A program made the translations under genes and the position numbers. DNA of 64,000 nucleotides from Thalassospira australica (GTDB taxonomy: Bacteria > Pseudomonadota > Alphaproteobacteria > Rhodospirillales > Thalassospiraceae): the NCBI RefSeq assembly GCF_000763295.1, contig NZ_JRJE01000020.1:273506-337505 (forward strand). The letters run 5' to 3'. Positions 18,315 to 27,055 of the stretch are shown piece by piece. Positions within the stretch are counted from its first letter, which is position 1; every line of letters starts with the position of its first letter. The notes under the pieces are model-generated. The model ran no database searches, was not told where the DNA came from, and worked only from the letters and a program-made list of their open reading frames with translations.

Positions 18315-18923
18315 TGCTCGAACTCTCTTATTCCACAGGGCCGGGTCGGATGCAACGCAGGCGGTTCCCCGGACCTAGATGCGGAACGCCACCGCTAGAA
18401 TGTCTTGCCTGTTGCCGCAGACTGCACCTGCGTTCTTTTTGACAACACAAATGAGAACATAATGCGAACAATCTCATAGAATTTCAGATGTTGCAAGTTT
18501 GTTCTCATCTCCAAGCGCGTAAAATGCGTTTGGCAACCTTCGGTGAAAAATCCCCTGGCACCGCAGTCCATGCACCCGATTTTACAATCAGGCTGTACGG
18601 CCATGCTGATCACGCCAAAGGGCATGTGCATCAAGATCAGTTGAATGCGGAATTTTGGACGTATTGCATATTTATATGGACCGCCTGCACATGGTGCTTG
18701 GCCCGACAATGTGTATGGTAAATCTATCGCGTCCCAACGCGTATCCTTCAGGGGATGGGAGGTGATGCTATCAAGGGCTTTGCGGTTTTGAGAGCCGCCG
18801 CAAGGTAAATTGAACGGCACCCTCCCGACACCTGTTTTAAATCCACAATCCCGTTTACATCTGTAACATATCCGGTCAAATCCAATGAGCTGCCCACCGC
18901 AACCGGGTATGACGCAGGTATCA
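18315..18923. other. 609-base recA/nikR intergenic region
   Basis: No convincing gene. It holds the recA LexA box and promoter on the right-hand approach to recA. It also has a small hairpin at 18781-18804 (TTGCGG/CCGCAA) and a 141-codon open frame on the minus strand that runs over the LexA box and lacks any protein-like pattern. An unrecognised small RNA cannot be excluded. Confidence 0.6.
18455..18469 (-). promoter_or_regulatory. LexA (SOS) box of recA, alphaproteobacterial type
   Basis: On the minus strand the sequence is GTTCGCATTATGTTC, an exact GTTC-N7-GTTC direct repeat. This is the SOS operator known for alphaproteobacteria, unlike the palindromic box of enterics. Confidence 0.9.
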
Positions 18924-19403
18924 TCACGTTGTGATTTTCAGGTGCTCGTGCTTGTGGGCCTGTCCATGCGGATCATCCCCGTGAGGATGGGATTCAACAT
19001 GCAACTCGCCGGGAACAGAATAAAGCTGCCCGTGACGCACCCCCGGCTGGGCCAGAACCTTGTCGGCAAACGCCCGAATTTCCGAAAGCTTGCCACGCAG
19101 CGTCACACTTTCAAGACAGGTGTCATGATCAATGTGGAAATGCACGGTCGAGACGGTCAGGTTGTGATGTTCGTGCTGGGTGCTCATCAAACGTGATGCC
19201 AGCATGCGTTCTTCATGATCATAAACATAGTTCAGCACCGCAATGCCCACACCATCGGCATTTTCTTCAAGCTTGGTATTCTGAAGCTTTTCACGGATCA
19301 GATCCCGAAACCCTTCTGACCGGTTGGTATAACCGCGACTGTCGAGAAAGGCGTCAAAGGCCTCCATCAAGTCATCTTCAATGGATACGGTTATACGGGT
19401 CAT
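18924..19403 (-). CDS. nikR: NikR-family nickel-responsive regulator
   Basis: A 159-residue regulator. The N-terminal ribbon-helix-helix is MTRITVSIEDDLMEAFDAFL, with NRSEGFRDLIREKL. The C-terminal ACT-like domain carries the nickel ligands in QHEHHN and HFHIDHDTCLE. After the family end there is a His-rich tail (HPHGDDPHGQAHKHEH) that could bind extra metal. The ATG at 19403 follows CAGGAC. No nickel transporter or hydrogenase gene is nearby, so its targets must be elsewhere. Confidence 0.9.
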   Translation of the reverse strand: MTRITVSIEDDLMEAFDAFLDSRGYTNRSEGFRDLIREKLQNTKLEENADGVGIAVLNYVYDHEERMLASRLMSTQHEHHNLTVSTVHFHIDHDTCLESVTLRGKLSEIRAFADKVLAQPGVRHGQLYSVPGELHVESHPHGDDPHGQAHKHEHLKITT

Positions 19404-19490
19404 GGCGCTGTCCTGATCTTCTTGTGCGGCGTTGGGCAAACTCTATCCGATTGACGCTAAAGTCAAAAGAGGCAGTTGAGCGTTTTCATC

Positions 19491-20390
19491 CTAATTGGCA
19501 AACAACAGGGCCACCCCGGCAAAGGCCAGACAGGTTCCCGCGACCGCCTGCCAACCGACAGGTTTGCGCAAAACGGCCCCTTCATAGACAATCAGCAAAA
19601 CCGGCGGCAAAGCCATCAGCGTCGATGCAATGCCGACGTTGGCATTCTGCACGGCCAACATCGAAAGCCACACCCCCACGGCTGGCCCGATCAAAGCGCC
19701 CAGAAACAACCATTTGCCCACATCGGGAGCAATGCATGCGGTAACAGTCCGTCGAACACGGCCCAGAACCAAAGCAACACCCCACATCGCCAAAACTGCA
19801 ACCAGCGTTCTGATCCAGGTCGCCGACAGCGCGGAATAGCCATCAATCAATGCATATTTCGCCGTAATCAGATTGGCAACCTGCCCAACCGCCCCACCAA
19901 AACCAAACAGAATCCCGACAACATACTGACGCCCGCCGAGCCCCAGCGGACGGCCCTTTTTGCCCAGAATGACCAAAAGAACACCGCCGACCCCACAGGC
20001 AATGCCAGTGATTTCAATCGGGCGCAGGGTTTCACCAAACAAAAGCCAGGCCAGAAGTGCCCCCATGATCGGGACTGTCGACATCAACAACATCGACAGC
20101 CGCGCGCCAATCATGACGAAGGCCTGAAACAGCATGGCATCGCCGATCACAAGCCCCAGAATGGATGACAACGACAACCAGCCCATCTGTTCCCAGCTAA
20201 CACTGCTTGGCCAAGGATGCCCTTCAAGAATCCAGTGCAGAACTGTCAAACACACAATCGAACAGGCCAGCCGCCCGCGATTGACTGTTTGCGCGCCAGC
20301 CTTTCCACCGATATTGGAAAAGATCATGCTTGATGTCGCCCAACAGAGCGCAGCGGTAAAGGCGGCAGCTTCGCCAAACAAAGGGATCAT
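19491..20390 (-). CDS. EamA/DMT-family transporter
   Basis: A 299-residue inner-membrane protein with about ten hydrophobic helices in two EamA halves (AAAFTAALCWATSSMIFSNI at the start; LLAWLLFGETLRPIEITGI near 105; LLIVYEGAVLRKPVGWQAV near 265). Members export metabolites or amino acids, and the substrate cannot be predicted here. The start at 20390 begins the first helix directly; a GTG at 20450 would add 20 polar residues. Confidence 0.85.
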   Translation of the reverse strand: MIPLFGEAAAFTAALCWATSSMIFSNIGGKAGAQTVNRGRLACSIVCLTVLHWILEGHPWPSSVSWEQMGWLSLSSILGLVIGDAMLFQAFVMIGARLSMLLMSTVPIMGALLAWLLFGETLRPIEITGIACGVGGVLLVILGKKGRPLGLGGRQYVVGILFGFGGAVGQVANLITAKYALIDGYSALSATWIRTLVAVLAMWGVALVLGRVRRTVTACIAPDVGKWLFLGALIGPAVGVWLSMLAVQNANVGIASTLMALPPVLLIVYEGAVLRKPVGWQAVAGTCLAFAGVALLFAN

Positions 20391-20544
20391 GGGGCGCGTT
20401 TCCGAGTTTTGTTCTATTGCCGGTTTTTCACCGGATTGGTCGCGGGGCACAACCGGTTATCCATAAGCGTGATTTTGCTGGTGTTTGCAATTGCGATTTT
20501 TCCTGCGCACCGTATGTTCATGAAAACATCCCACCAAGGATACA

Positions 20545-21312
20545 ATGATGAGCAAGGCGCAGCAGGACGACAGCACCGGAAAACCGTTCAAGGGCATTCG
20601 TCGTCATCTTCAGGACGGCGAAGTGGTGATCATGGATTTGCCGATTTCACCGGTGTCGGTTCTGATCCCCGGACTGATCAAAATCATCTGGATCGCGGTC
20701 CTGATCTACGCATCGTATCACTGGCGCGAAATCTATGATTTTCTGATGCCGGAATTCAAAAGCCTTCTGACCGGCCCCGAAGCGTTTGCCGCCCTTGATC
20801 AGATTTGGGAAGACTATCAGTTCGTCTTTTCCTTTGCCCTGATCGGTCTGATCCTGGCGGGCATCATGATTGTGTGGAAAATCATGCGCCGTGCTCTTGG
20901 GGTCTCAACCCAGGCAGCGATGGACAGCATTCTGCTGCCACTCACCGCCATTCGCGATCTGTTTTTCTTTGAACGGGTGATCACCAACAACCGGATCGTG
21001 ACGCGCAGTGGCGTCCTGCGCAAAGATCAGGATGACCGTGGGTTTGAAGCCATCAAATCTACAAAGATCAGCAAAAGTGTCGTTGGCAATATTTTTGACT
21101 ATGGCGATCTGCATATCACCGACCGCCTCGGGCACAGCTTTACACTTCATCAGGTCACCCGCCCCGAAGATGTTGCCAAAACCCTGTCGGATTTCTTTGG
21201 CCGGGTACACGCCAAACGCGATCAGACAGCCCCCATCGACATCACCCATCGAGGCCGCGATGATTTGATCGAGGACACTCAATCAAATTCGCTTTCAGGC
21301 CCGCAAGGGTGA
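20545..21312 (+). CDS. Membrane PH-domain (bPH2) protein
   Basis: A 255-residue protein with two hydrophobic helices (IPGLIKIIWIAVLIYASYHW near 45; FVFSFALIGLILAGIMIVWK near 95) followed by a bacterial PH-like domain. The core is NNRIVTRSGVLRKDQDDRGF, then SVVGNIFDYGDLHITDRLG. These proteins are membrane-associated and mostly of unknown role. CAAGGATACA precedes the ATG pair. It is divergent from the DMT transporter. Confidence 0.8.
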   Translation: MMSKAQQDDSTGKPFKGIRRHLQDGEVVIMDLPISPVSVLIPGLIKIIWIAVLIYASYHWREIYDFLMPEFKSLLTGPEAFAALDQIWEDYQFVFSFALIGLILAGIMIVWKIMRRALGVSTQAAMDSILLPLTAIRDLFFFERVITNNRIVTRSGVLRKDQDDRGFEAIKSTKISKSVVGNIFDYGDLHITDRLGHSFTLHQVTRPEDVAKTLSDFFGRVHAKRDQTAPIDITHRGRDDLIEDTQSNSLSGPQG

Positions 21313-21357
21313 CGTGTTAGGATACACCTTCACAATATTGCGGTTATGCTGCCACGC

Positions 21358-22041
21358 CTATTGCTGCATTGCATTAATGTAAAATTGCGGTCCGTTCCGA
21401 TGATAGGCCGCAACGGCCTGATCTAGTGAAGACAATTGGCCGGATTTTTCGCGGCTAATCCACATATAAAATTTCTCGATACCTTGCTCATGCACAAATT
21501 CTGGCGGTATCTGGCTTTCATATAAATTGAAAGTGGCGCCATCCATCAGGATAGCATCAAGCCGTTCATTCAACAGCATGGCAACCATGACATCGAAACT
21601 GGGCAATCGAACCCGGTTGGTAACATTCTTTGAAAACTGGTTGTGCCATATTGCGCCAAGCAAGATGCCCAGACTGGTATCTTTTAAATCAGCAAGGGTC
21701 CTGATGTCATCATGACGGCTGATAAGGAGCCGTTGCGTTCCGCCGATTGCAGTCGGAATACGGATAAAATCGCCGTCCTTACCCGGATTGTATTGCGCAA
21801 TCCGCAAAATTTCCCCGTCTATTCCTCCGCTCAGGAGGGTTTCTGTCGACCGTTTGTTCGGCAAATATTTTATCGAAGCGCATATGTCGTGATATGCCAT
21901 CACCAGCATGAACATTTGACCGGCATTTCGACCTGTCACGTCATCCGGAGCACCGAAGCGCAAACATTCCTCAGCCTTTGTTGCCTGGCCCGGCATCATC
22001 ACATACAGAAACCACAAGACTATTCCAAAGAATAGCTTCAT
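21358..22041 (-). CDS. Orphan periplasmic solute-binding protein (paralogue 1)
   Basis: A 226-residue periplasmic protein: signal peptide to about ATKA, then ECLRFGAPDD. It resembles family 3 (amino-acid type) binding proteins: PNKRSTETLLSGGIDGE near 60, LADLKDTSLGILLGAIW near 120, LLNERLDAILMDG near 155. It shares these blocks and two Cys with the proteins at 24901 and 25925. No permease or ATPase lies nearby, so it may be a free sensor or chelator. The ATG at 22041 follows GAGAGAT; the longer frame begins without a signal peptide. Confidence 0.75.
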   Translation of the reverse strand: MKLFFGIVLWFLYVMMPGQATKAEECLRFGAPDDVTGRNAGQMFMLVMAYHDICASIKYLPNKRSTETLLSGGIDGEILRIAQYNPGKDGDFIRIPTAIGGTQRLLISRHDDIRTLADLKDTSLGILLGAIWHNQFSKNVTNRVRLPSFDVMVAMLLNERLDAILMDGATFNLYESQIPPEFVHEQGIEKFYMWISREKSGQLSSLDQAVAAYHRNGPQFYINAMQQ

Positions 22042-22382
22042 CAAATATCTCTCACTCTGGTATTTCCTTTTTACTACCCGGGCGAAAATATGATGCTGCA
22101 AGAATGCACTCAGGGGTGCGAATTGTCATATCTACGCGTTCTGATGTGCTGTTTTTTTATCACTCCTTTATAAACACTTATACGGAATGATAGGAACCCA
22201 AGAAGAAATTTTTACAACAAGTTATTTCCGCACCATTAATGAAAAATAGCTGGCCACAGCGAGCCGCACACTGACAGTTCTCAGGTTCACTCATTCACGC
22301 TTGGGTACCCGAAGTCATCTTCCGGAACGGAGTACTGACAATTGCGTTAAATACCCGAATTTATGTTCGCGATGGCTGCTTC

Positions 22383-22405
22383 ACCGTGTGATGGATAAAC
22401 ACGGT
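22383..22405. promoter_or_regulatory. Inverted repeat upstream of nsrR
   Basis: ACCGTGT-N9-ACACGGT, a perfect 7-bp inverted repeat next to the NsrR-like site. It looks like an operator for a dimeric regulator not identified here. It lies in the 409-base gap between paralogue 1 and nsrR, which has no gene. Confidence 0.5.
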
Positions 22406-22407
22406 AA

Positions 22408-22430
22408 TATTTGCATTCCAAATGCACATT
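22408..22430. promoter_or_regulatory. NsrR-like operator before nsrR
   Basis: The core GCATTC-C-AAATGC fits the NsrR pattern (GYATTT-n-AAATRC) with one mismatch in the core. About 16 of 22 positions of the enteric 11-1-11 consensus match when counted by hand. It is 21 bases before the nsrR ATG, which suggests autorepression. Confidence 0.6.
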
Positions 22431-22450
22431 TTGGTGTGTAGAATAGCATC

Positions 22451-22903
22451 ATGCAGCTTTCACGTTTCACAGACTATGCCTTGCGGGTCACGATGCACCT
22501 GGCGGTTGCCAACGGGCGCTTGATGTCGACCCGCGAAATTGCCGCAATCCATGACGCCAAATACAATCATTTGGCCAAGGTCACACAATGGCTGGCGACT
22601 GAGGGATATATCGAAACCATCCGGGGACGTTCGGGGGGCATCACCCTGGCCAAGCGGCCCGAGGATATTTACGTTGGCACGCTTGTGCGCAAGCTTGAAA
22701 GTCAGTCATCGCTGGTGGAATGCATGCGCGAGGATGGCGGCGACTGTCGTTTATCCCCGGCCTGTGGTCTTGCAAGTATTCTGAAAGACGCCGAAGAGTC
22801 GTTTTTCAAGACCCTTGATCAGTTCACACTGGCAGATGTTTTGAAGCGGCAAAGCGGTCTTTTTGACCTTCTTCTTGGCATGAACACAGAAAAACCATCT
22901 TAA
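22451..22903 (+). CDS. nsrR: Rrf2-family repressor, NsrR type
   Basis: A 150-residue NO-sensing repressor of the Rrf2 family. The winged helix starts MQLSRFTDYALRVTMHLA, with the recognition region NHLAKVTQWLATEGYIET and the wing RGRSGGITLAK. Three Cys that would hold the Fe-S cluster are in VECMREDGGDCRLSPACGL (C-x7-C-x5-C). The next two genes are NO-detoxifying globins, which supports NsrR over IscR. Likely self-regulated through the adjacent operator. Confidence 0.92.
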   Translation: MQLSRFTDYALRVTMHLAVANGRLMSTREIAAIHDAKYNHLAKVTQWLATEGYIETIRGRSGGITLAKRPEDIYVGTLVRKLESQSSLVECMREDGGDCRLSPACGLASILKDAEESFFKTLDQFTLADVLKRQSGLFDLLLGMNTEKPS

Positions 22904-22952
22904 AATCAATGAATTAACCCCAACATTTCCAGCAGAAACAAAACCGTCTTAA

Positions 22953-22975
22953 AATAAGTATTTACAATGCATGTT
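22953..22975. promoter_or_regulatory. NsrR-like operator over the globin -35 element
   Basis: Core GTATTT-A-CAATGC. About 18 of 22 positions of the NsrR 11-1-11 consensus match by hand, the best of three in this region. It covers the -35 element at 22961. Confidence 0.7.
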
Positions 22976-22989
22976 TTAATTAATATACG
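22961..22989 (+). promoter_or_regulatory. Predicted sigma-70 promoter of the globin genes
   Basis: TTTACA, a 17-base spacer, then TATACG, ending 28 bases before the globin ATG. Both elements lie inside NsrR-like sites, so repression by blocking polymerase is expected. Confidence 0.55.
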
Positions 22990-23006
22990 CATTTTAGATG
23001 CTTATT
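22984..23006. promoter_or_regulatory. NsrR-like operator over the globin -10 element
   Basis: Core GCATTT-T-AGATGC; about 16 of 22 consensus positions match. Its centre is 31 bases, three helical turns, from the centre of the upstream site. Confidence 0.6.
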
Positions 23007-23017
23007 AAGAGGCTGCC

Positions 23018-23458
23018 ATGACCCACGCCAATGATCTTGACCCAGAACAAATCACGACCCTGCTGTCTGTTTTTTATGGACGCGTGCGCAAGGATCCCGA
23101 AATTGGTCCGGTCTTTAACCGGATCGTCGATGACTGGGATGAACACCTGACGCGGCTCGAGGACTTCTGGTCATCCCTGATGCTTGCATCCGGGCGTTAC
23201 AAGGGTAATCCGCTTGCCATGCATGCCCTTCATGGCGATCTCATCACCCCGACCATGTTTGACAGCTGGCTTGCAATCTGGGCCCGAACCACAGATGAAC
23301 TTCTGCCCCCTGATATCGCCAGCATCATGCAAACCAAGGCGCACCGAATTGCCGAACGGCTGAAAACCGTGATGTATGAACCGTCCCACGGGGAGGCAAC
23401 GGTCACCCCCTGCCCGCACAATGTTGTCGATGCATCCCCGGACGCCCCACCGGGATAG
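23018..23458 (+). CDS. Group III truncated haemoglobin
   Basis: A 146-residue haem protein, probably cytoplasmic. It matches group III truncated globins: LLSVFYGRVRKDPEIGPVFN at the start, HLTRLEDFWSSLMLASGRYKG, and the haem-ligand region HALHGDLITPTMFDSWLAIW. The last 20 residues are extra and low in structure. The family is linked to NO or peroxynitrite chemistry and microaerobic life. AAGAGG precedes the ATG. It lies between nsrR and hmp and is probably co-expressed with hmp. Confidence 0.92.
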   Translation: MTHANDLDPEQITTLLSVFYGRVRKDPEIGPVFNRIVDDWDEHLTRLEDFWSSLMLASGRYKGNPLAMHALHGDLITPTMFDSWLAIWARTTDELLPPDIASIMQTKAHRIAERLKTVMYEPSHGEATVTPCPHNVVDASPDAPPG

Positions 23459-23607
23459 GTCACGGCTGCCAATACAGTTTGCGCTGATTGAAAACGCCCC
23501 TCACGCCCCCTCTTGCCACCCTGTTGCAACTCCTCCCTCCCCGGCGCGCATTGGAGTGCCGGAACCCTTCCCCGTTGCTTCACCACGACTTCAAGGAGAC
23601 ATTAGCC

Positions 23608-24822
23608 ATGTCAAAGCCCCTTTCACCGCGCACCATCGAACTGGTCAAATCGACAGTGCCTGCACTTTCTGCACGCGGGACGGACATCACCACAGTAATG
23701 TACGAAAAACTGTTTCGTGATGCGCACATCCGTGCCCTGTTCAACCATTCCAATCAGGGTGAAAACGGATCACAGGTTCATGCCCTTGCTACGGCGATCC
23801 TTGCCTATGCGCGCAATATCGACAATCTTGATGCGCTGGTTCCTGTGGTCGAACGGATCGCGCACAAACATATCGGCTATCACATCCTGCCAGAGCATTA
23901 CGACTATGTCGTCCGTGCCCTCATTGGCGCAATTGCCGATGTTCTGGGAGATGCCGTAAATGACGAAATTCTTCAAGCATGGGGTGAGGCCTACTGGTTC
24001 CTTGCCAATATCCTGATCGACCGGGAAGCCAATATCCGCAACGACCTTGAAAGCCGCAAGGGTGGCTGGAACGGATGGCGCAACTTTGCAATTTCTGGCA
24101 AACAGCGCGAAAGCGATGTTATCACGTCATTCACCCTGTCGCCGGTTGACGGCATGCCGGTTCTGGCCCACAGACCGGGTCAGTATCTTACGCTGCGCCT
24201 GAAGCTTGGCGATGGTCGCACGATCAAGCGTAACTATTCAATTTCCTGTGCACCGAACAACGATCAATATCGGATTTCGGTAAAACTTGAAGCCAATGGT
24301 CTTGGCGGCTCACGCTTCTTGCATGAAGAGGCACAGCTTGGCGATATCATTCAACTTACCCCGCCTGCTGGTGACTTTTTCCTGCCTGATGAACCAGAGC
24401 GCCCTGTTGTTTTGCTATCGGCCGGTGTTGGCCTGACACCGATGGTCAGCATGGTCGAAACCATCGGCGCGCATTACCCGGATATCGAAGTGCATTATGT
24501 CCATGGTGCGCTCAACAGCAGCACCCATGCCATGGATAAACATGTTCGCACCATCGCCCGCCAACACGGCAAAATGTCGGTCATGACTTTTTACAGCAAC
24601 CCCACACCCCAGGATGTTTGCGGCAAAACCCATGATCAGGACGGTTATATTTCCCCGGACTGGTTGGCCGAAAACACGCCGCTTGGCAATGCGGATGTCT
24701 TTCTGTGCGGCCCCAAACCGTTTCTGCGCGGGATGGTCGCAGCACTCGGGTCACGTGGTGTGCGTTCTGAACGTATCCATTACGAATTTTTCGGCCCTAC
24801 GGACGAAGACATTGCAGCTTGA
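23608..24822 (+). CDS. hmp: Flavohaemoglobin, nitric oxide dioxygenase
   Basis: A 404-residue enzyme that converts NO and O2 to nitrate with NAD(P)H. The globin domain is residues 1-140, with the proximal His in IAHKHIGYH near 85. The FAD domain follows (RPGQYLTLRL, then RNYSISCAP near 210). The NAD domain has LLSAGVGLTPMVSMVE near 275 and DVFLCGPKPF near 370. It is full length and complete. AAGGAGA precedes the ATG at 23608; the frame extends 40 codons further up without globin similarity. It is 149 bases after the truncated globin gene. Confidence 0.97.
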   Translation: MSKPLSPRTIELVKSTVPALSARGTDITTVMYEKLFRDAHIRALFNHSNQGENGSQVHALATAILAYARNIDNLDALVPVVERIAHKHIGYHILPEHYDYVVRALIGAIADVLGDAVNDEILQAWGEAYWFLANILIDREANIRNDLESRKGGWNGWRNFAISGKQRESDVITSFTLSPVDGMPVLAHRPGQYLTLRLKLGDGRTIKRNYSISCAPNNDQYRISVKLEANGLGGSRFLHEEAQLGDIIQLTPPAGDFFLPDEPERPVVLLSAGVGLTPMVSMVETIGAHYPDIEVHYVHGALNSSTHAMDKHVRTIARQHGKMSVMTFYSNPTPQDVCGKTHDQDGYISPDWLAENTPLGNADVFLCGPKPFLRGMVAALGSRGVRSERIHYEFFGPTDEDIAA

Positions 24823-24830
24823 CCAACAAG

Positions 24831-24858
24831 AAAAGGTGCCCGGACCCGGGCCCCTTTT
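24831..24858. terminator. Bidirectional terminator between hmp and binding-protein paralogue 2
   Basis: AAAAGG-T-GCCCG pairs with CGGGC-C-CCTTTT (one mismatch), 8 bases after the hmp stop. It has A- and T-runs on both sides and so serves both convergent genes. Confidence 0.85.
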
Positions 24859-24900
24859 CCTGTCCTTGCAACCAACGCGGTTCGGCGTGGTTCGAAAATC

Positions 24901-25623
24901 TTATGATTTGATTTCAAAAAGATCGTCTCGTTCGGCACGGAAAATATAAGTCCCGCGATTGAACTGCGGCAACAGCGGTTCAAACTCTTTGCGAAGCCAG
25001 CTATAGGTCGTGAGTGTCTCAAGCTCGATCATGCGATATCCATCCGGGACGCCGTCAGACTGATTAAGCGAGAAATCATCAATCAACAGACCATCCAGAC
25101 GGCCCATACGCAACATCCGAAGCATCATGTTCGCCCCACCGGGGACTGTAACGATCTCGGCATGGCCAGTCAGTTCTTCCATGCCCCAGTCATCGCCAAG
25201 CCAGACACCAATTTCCTGATTCTTGAGATCGCTTAAGGCATTTACGGTTTGGTCTGCTGTAATCAGGACGCTTTTGGGACGCCCGACGACAACGCCACCC
25301 GTGACAAGCGGGATGCCCGCAGTCGTGCGGATGCTGTCCACACTGGAAAACACACCGTCAATCTCACCTCGTTTTAACGAGATTTTCGTGCGCTTGTTGG
25401 GCAACCAAACCGGTTGCACACACAGCCCTGCCTTGGCCATTGCCGCACGATAGAGTTCGCCAGAACGCACATGATCGGCCATCTCCGGCAAGGCGATTTT
25501 CAAACAGATGTCTTCATTCGCCTTTGCCGTTGGCAATAATTCAAATGACAGGAAAAGCGCTGTCAGAAAAATGACAGCAAACACGCACGAACGTACAATC
25601 GCATTTTGTTTGCGAAATAACAT
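24901..25623 (-). CDS. Orphan periplasmic solute-binding protein (paralogue 2)
   Basis: A 240-residue periplasmic protein: uncleaved basic start, hydrophobic segment and likely cleavage after AKA near 34, then EDICLKIALPE. It shares CVQPVWLPNKRT, GEIDGVFS, LSDLKNQEIGVWLGDDW, MLRMGRLDGLLIDD and GVPDGY with paralogue 3, and the same blocks more distantly with paralogue 1. The two Cys (near 40 and 67) are kept in all three, suggesting a disulfide. No transport partners are present. It converges on hmp. Confidence 0.75.
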   Translation of the reverse strand: MLFRKQNAIVRSCVFAVIFLTALFLSFELLPTAKANEDICLKIALPEMADHVRSGELYRAAMAKAGLCVQPVWLPNKRTKISLKRGEIDGVFSSVDSIRTTAGIPLVTGGVVVGRPKSVLITADQTVNALSDLKNQEIGVWLGDDWGMEELTGHAEIVTVPGGANMMLRMLRMGRLDGLLIDDFSLNQSDGVPDGYRMIELETLTTYSWLRKEFEPLLPQFNRGTYIFRAERDDLFEIKS

Positions 25624-25924
25624 TTACCACCCCCAAGGCAGCCTCAAACCCGGTCGTTTGCAGGATGGGCTGCTTTGCATTTATCAATGCCCGCCGTCAT
25701 TTGTTGCGGTCAGGTCATCTTTTTACGTCTTTTTGCACGGCGTTTTGCCGCGAAGGCAGAACTATAAGGTCAGCGACGGGGCCGTGGCAAGCGCAAGCAA
25801 AACCGGGGGCGGCAGCAGATAACCCTTAGTCATAGTGCAGCATTTTATACTGCAGACTAAGCCAATGAAATGATTTGGGGTTTGCAAAATCATGTCGCAC
25901 CGCACACTGGCGCCATATCTGATT
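25624..25924. other. Gap between binding-protein paralogues 3 and 2
   Basis: 301 bases with no supported gene, hairpin or promoter that I can name. The distance suggests paralogue 2 has its own promoter. Confidence 0.5.
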
Positions 25925-26680
25925 TTATTCGCAAGCAGTGCGGTCAATCTGGCGACAGGGCGCGTTTTTACGCCGTGACCTGATCTTGCGGAGGAATTCC
26001 GTGGTGCCTGCATTGAACTGCGCCAACACGTCGGCATGTTCAGCATCCAACCAGCTATGCACGATCAGTTTCCTGACCCGAATGGATGTATAACCGTCCG
26101 GCACACCGCCAACCAGCTGCAACGAGGAACTGTTGATCAGCAATCCGTCGACACGGCCGTGTTCAAGCATATCAATCATCATTGGCGGCCCACCCGGACA
26201 CTCCACCAAATGGGGGTAGTCCCTAAGCATCTGTTCAGACCAGGTTACCCCAAGCCAAACACCAATTCTTTCGCTGGTAAGGTCTTTGAGCGTGGTAACG
26301 GTCCCCTCCGGGACAACAAGCAGCCCATCCGGGTTTCCCACCTGTACCCCGCGCACGACAGGAACACCAACTTGCTCAGCAAAGATGTCGAGGCCTGCGA
26401 AAACACCATCGATATCGCCAGAGGGAATTGAACGAATTGCCCTGGCATTGGGCATGCGCACCGGATCGACACATACACCTGCCCCGTGCATGACTGCGCG
26501 GTACATATCAAATGGAATTGAATCCTTTGATGCCTCGGGAAAGGCGATCCGCAAACAATCATCGTTCCCGGTATTTGCCTGCGCGCTTGGTAGTAGCTGC
26601 AAAGACAGGAAAATGGCCAAAACAATAATGATGACCGTGACACAATTGCGCACAGTTTTCATCTGAGACCTGAAAGCCAT
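25925..26680 (-). CDS. Orphan periplasmic solute-binding protein (paralogue 3)
   Basis: A 251-residue periplasmic protein: signal segment VIIIVLAIFLSLQLLPSAQA, then DDCLRIAFPE. Shared family blocks are CVDPVRMPNARA, GDIDGVFAG, LKDLTSERIGVWLGVTW, MLEHGRVDGLLINS and GVPDGY. It differs from paralogue 2 in a basic tail (RKIRSRRKNAPCR). It is closest to paralogue 2, so the two look like a tandem duplication. No ABC permease or ATPase is near. Ligand unknown. Confidence 0.75.
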   Translation of the reverse strand: MAFRSQMKTVRNCVTVIIIVLAIFLSLQLLPSAQANTGNDDCLRIAFPEASKDSIPFDMYRAVMHGAGVCVDPVRMPNARAIRSIPSGDIDGVFAGLDIFAEQVGVPVVRGVQVGNPDGLLVVPEGTVTTLKDLTSERIGVWLGVTWSEQMLRDYPHLVECPGGPPMMIDMLEHGRVDGLLINSSSLQLVGGVPDGYTSIRVRKLIVHSWLDAEHADVLAQFNAGTTEFLRKIRSRRKNAPCRQIDRTACE

Positions 26681-27055
26681 TCAATTCCCCTGCGACGGTA
26701 TTTGTTTTTTAATTATTCCGCCCCAACCCCATCTACCGGCCACGCCTTAGCACCCCCTAAGCAAACCGATAGACCGTATTTCCCAGACCTTGTCCCGATC
26801 TGTTTGGCACAGAGCTTAGGCTCAGAACAGGCAGTTGACCAGCATTTGCCGCCGTCATAGGGAAAATATTGCAAGGCGTTGCAAACACTTGATCTTGCCT
26901 ATCATGCCAAGCTTCCATGACCACCGCGCATTGGCTTTGCACGGGCCCTTGGGGAACAACCATGCCGCTCATCAGTTACATTATCAAAGCGTGTTGCGCC
27001 AAACGCCAACATCCGGGACCGGACCCCATACCCCTTTGATCGTGGAACACCCTTT
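26681..27055. other. Divergent gap before the exchanger gene
   Basis: 375 bases between divergent genes. It must hold both promoters, but I see no clear consensus boxes, hairpins or small genes. Confidence 0.5.

Noticed and set aside
18395..18820. 141-codon open frame on the minus strand upstream of recA
   Set aside because: It runs across the recA LexA box, has no ribosome site and shows no protein-like pattern.
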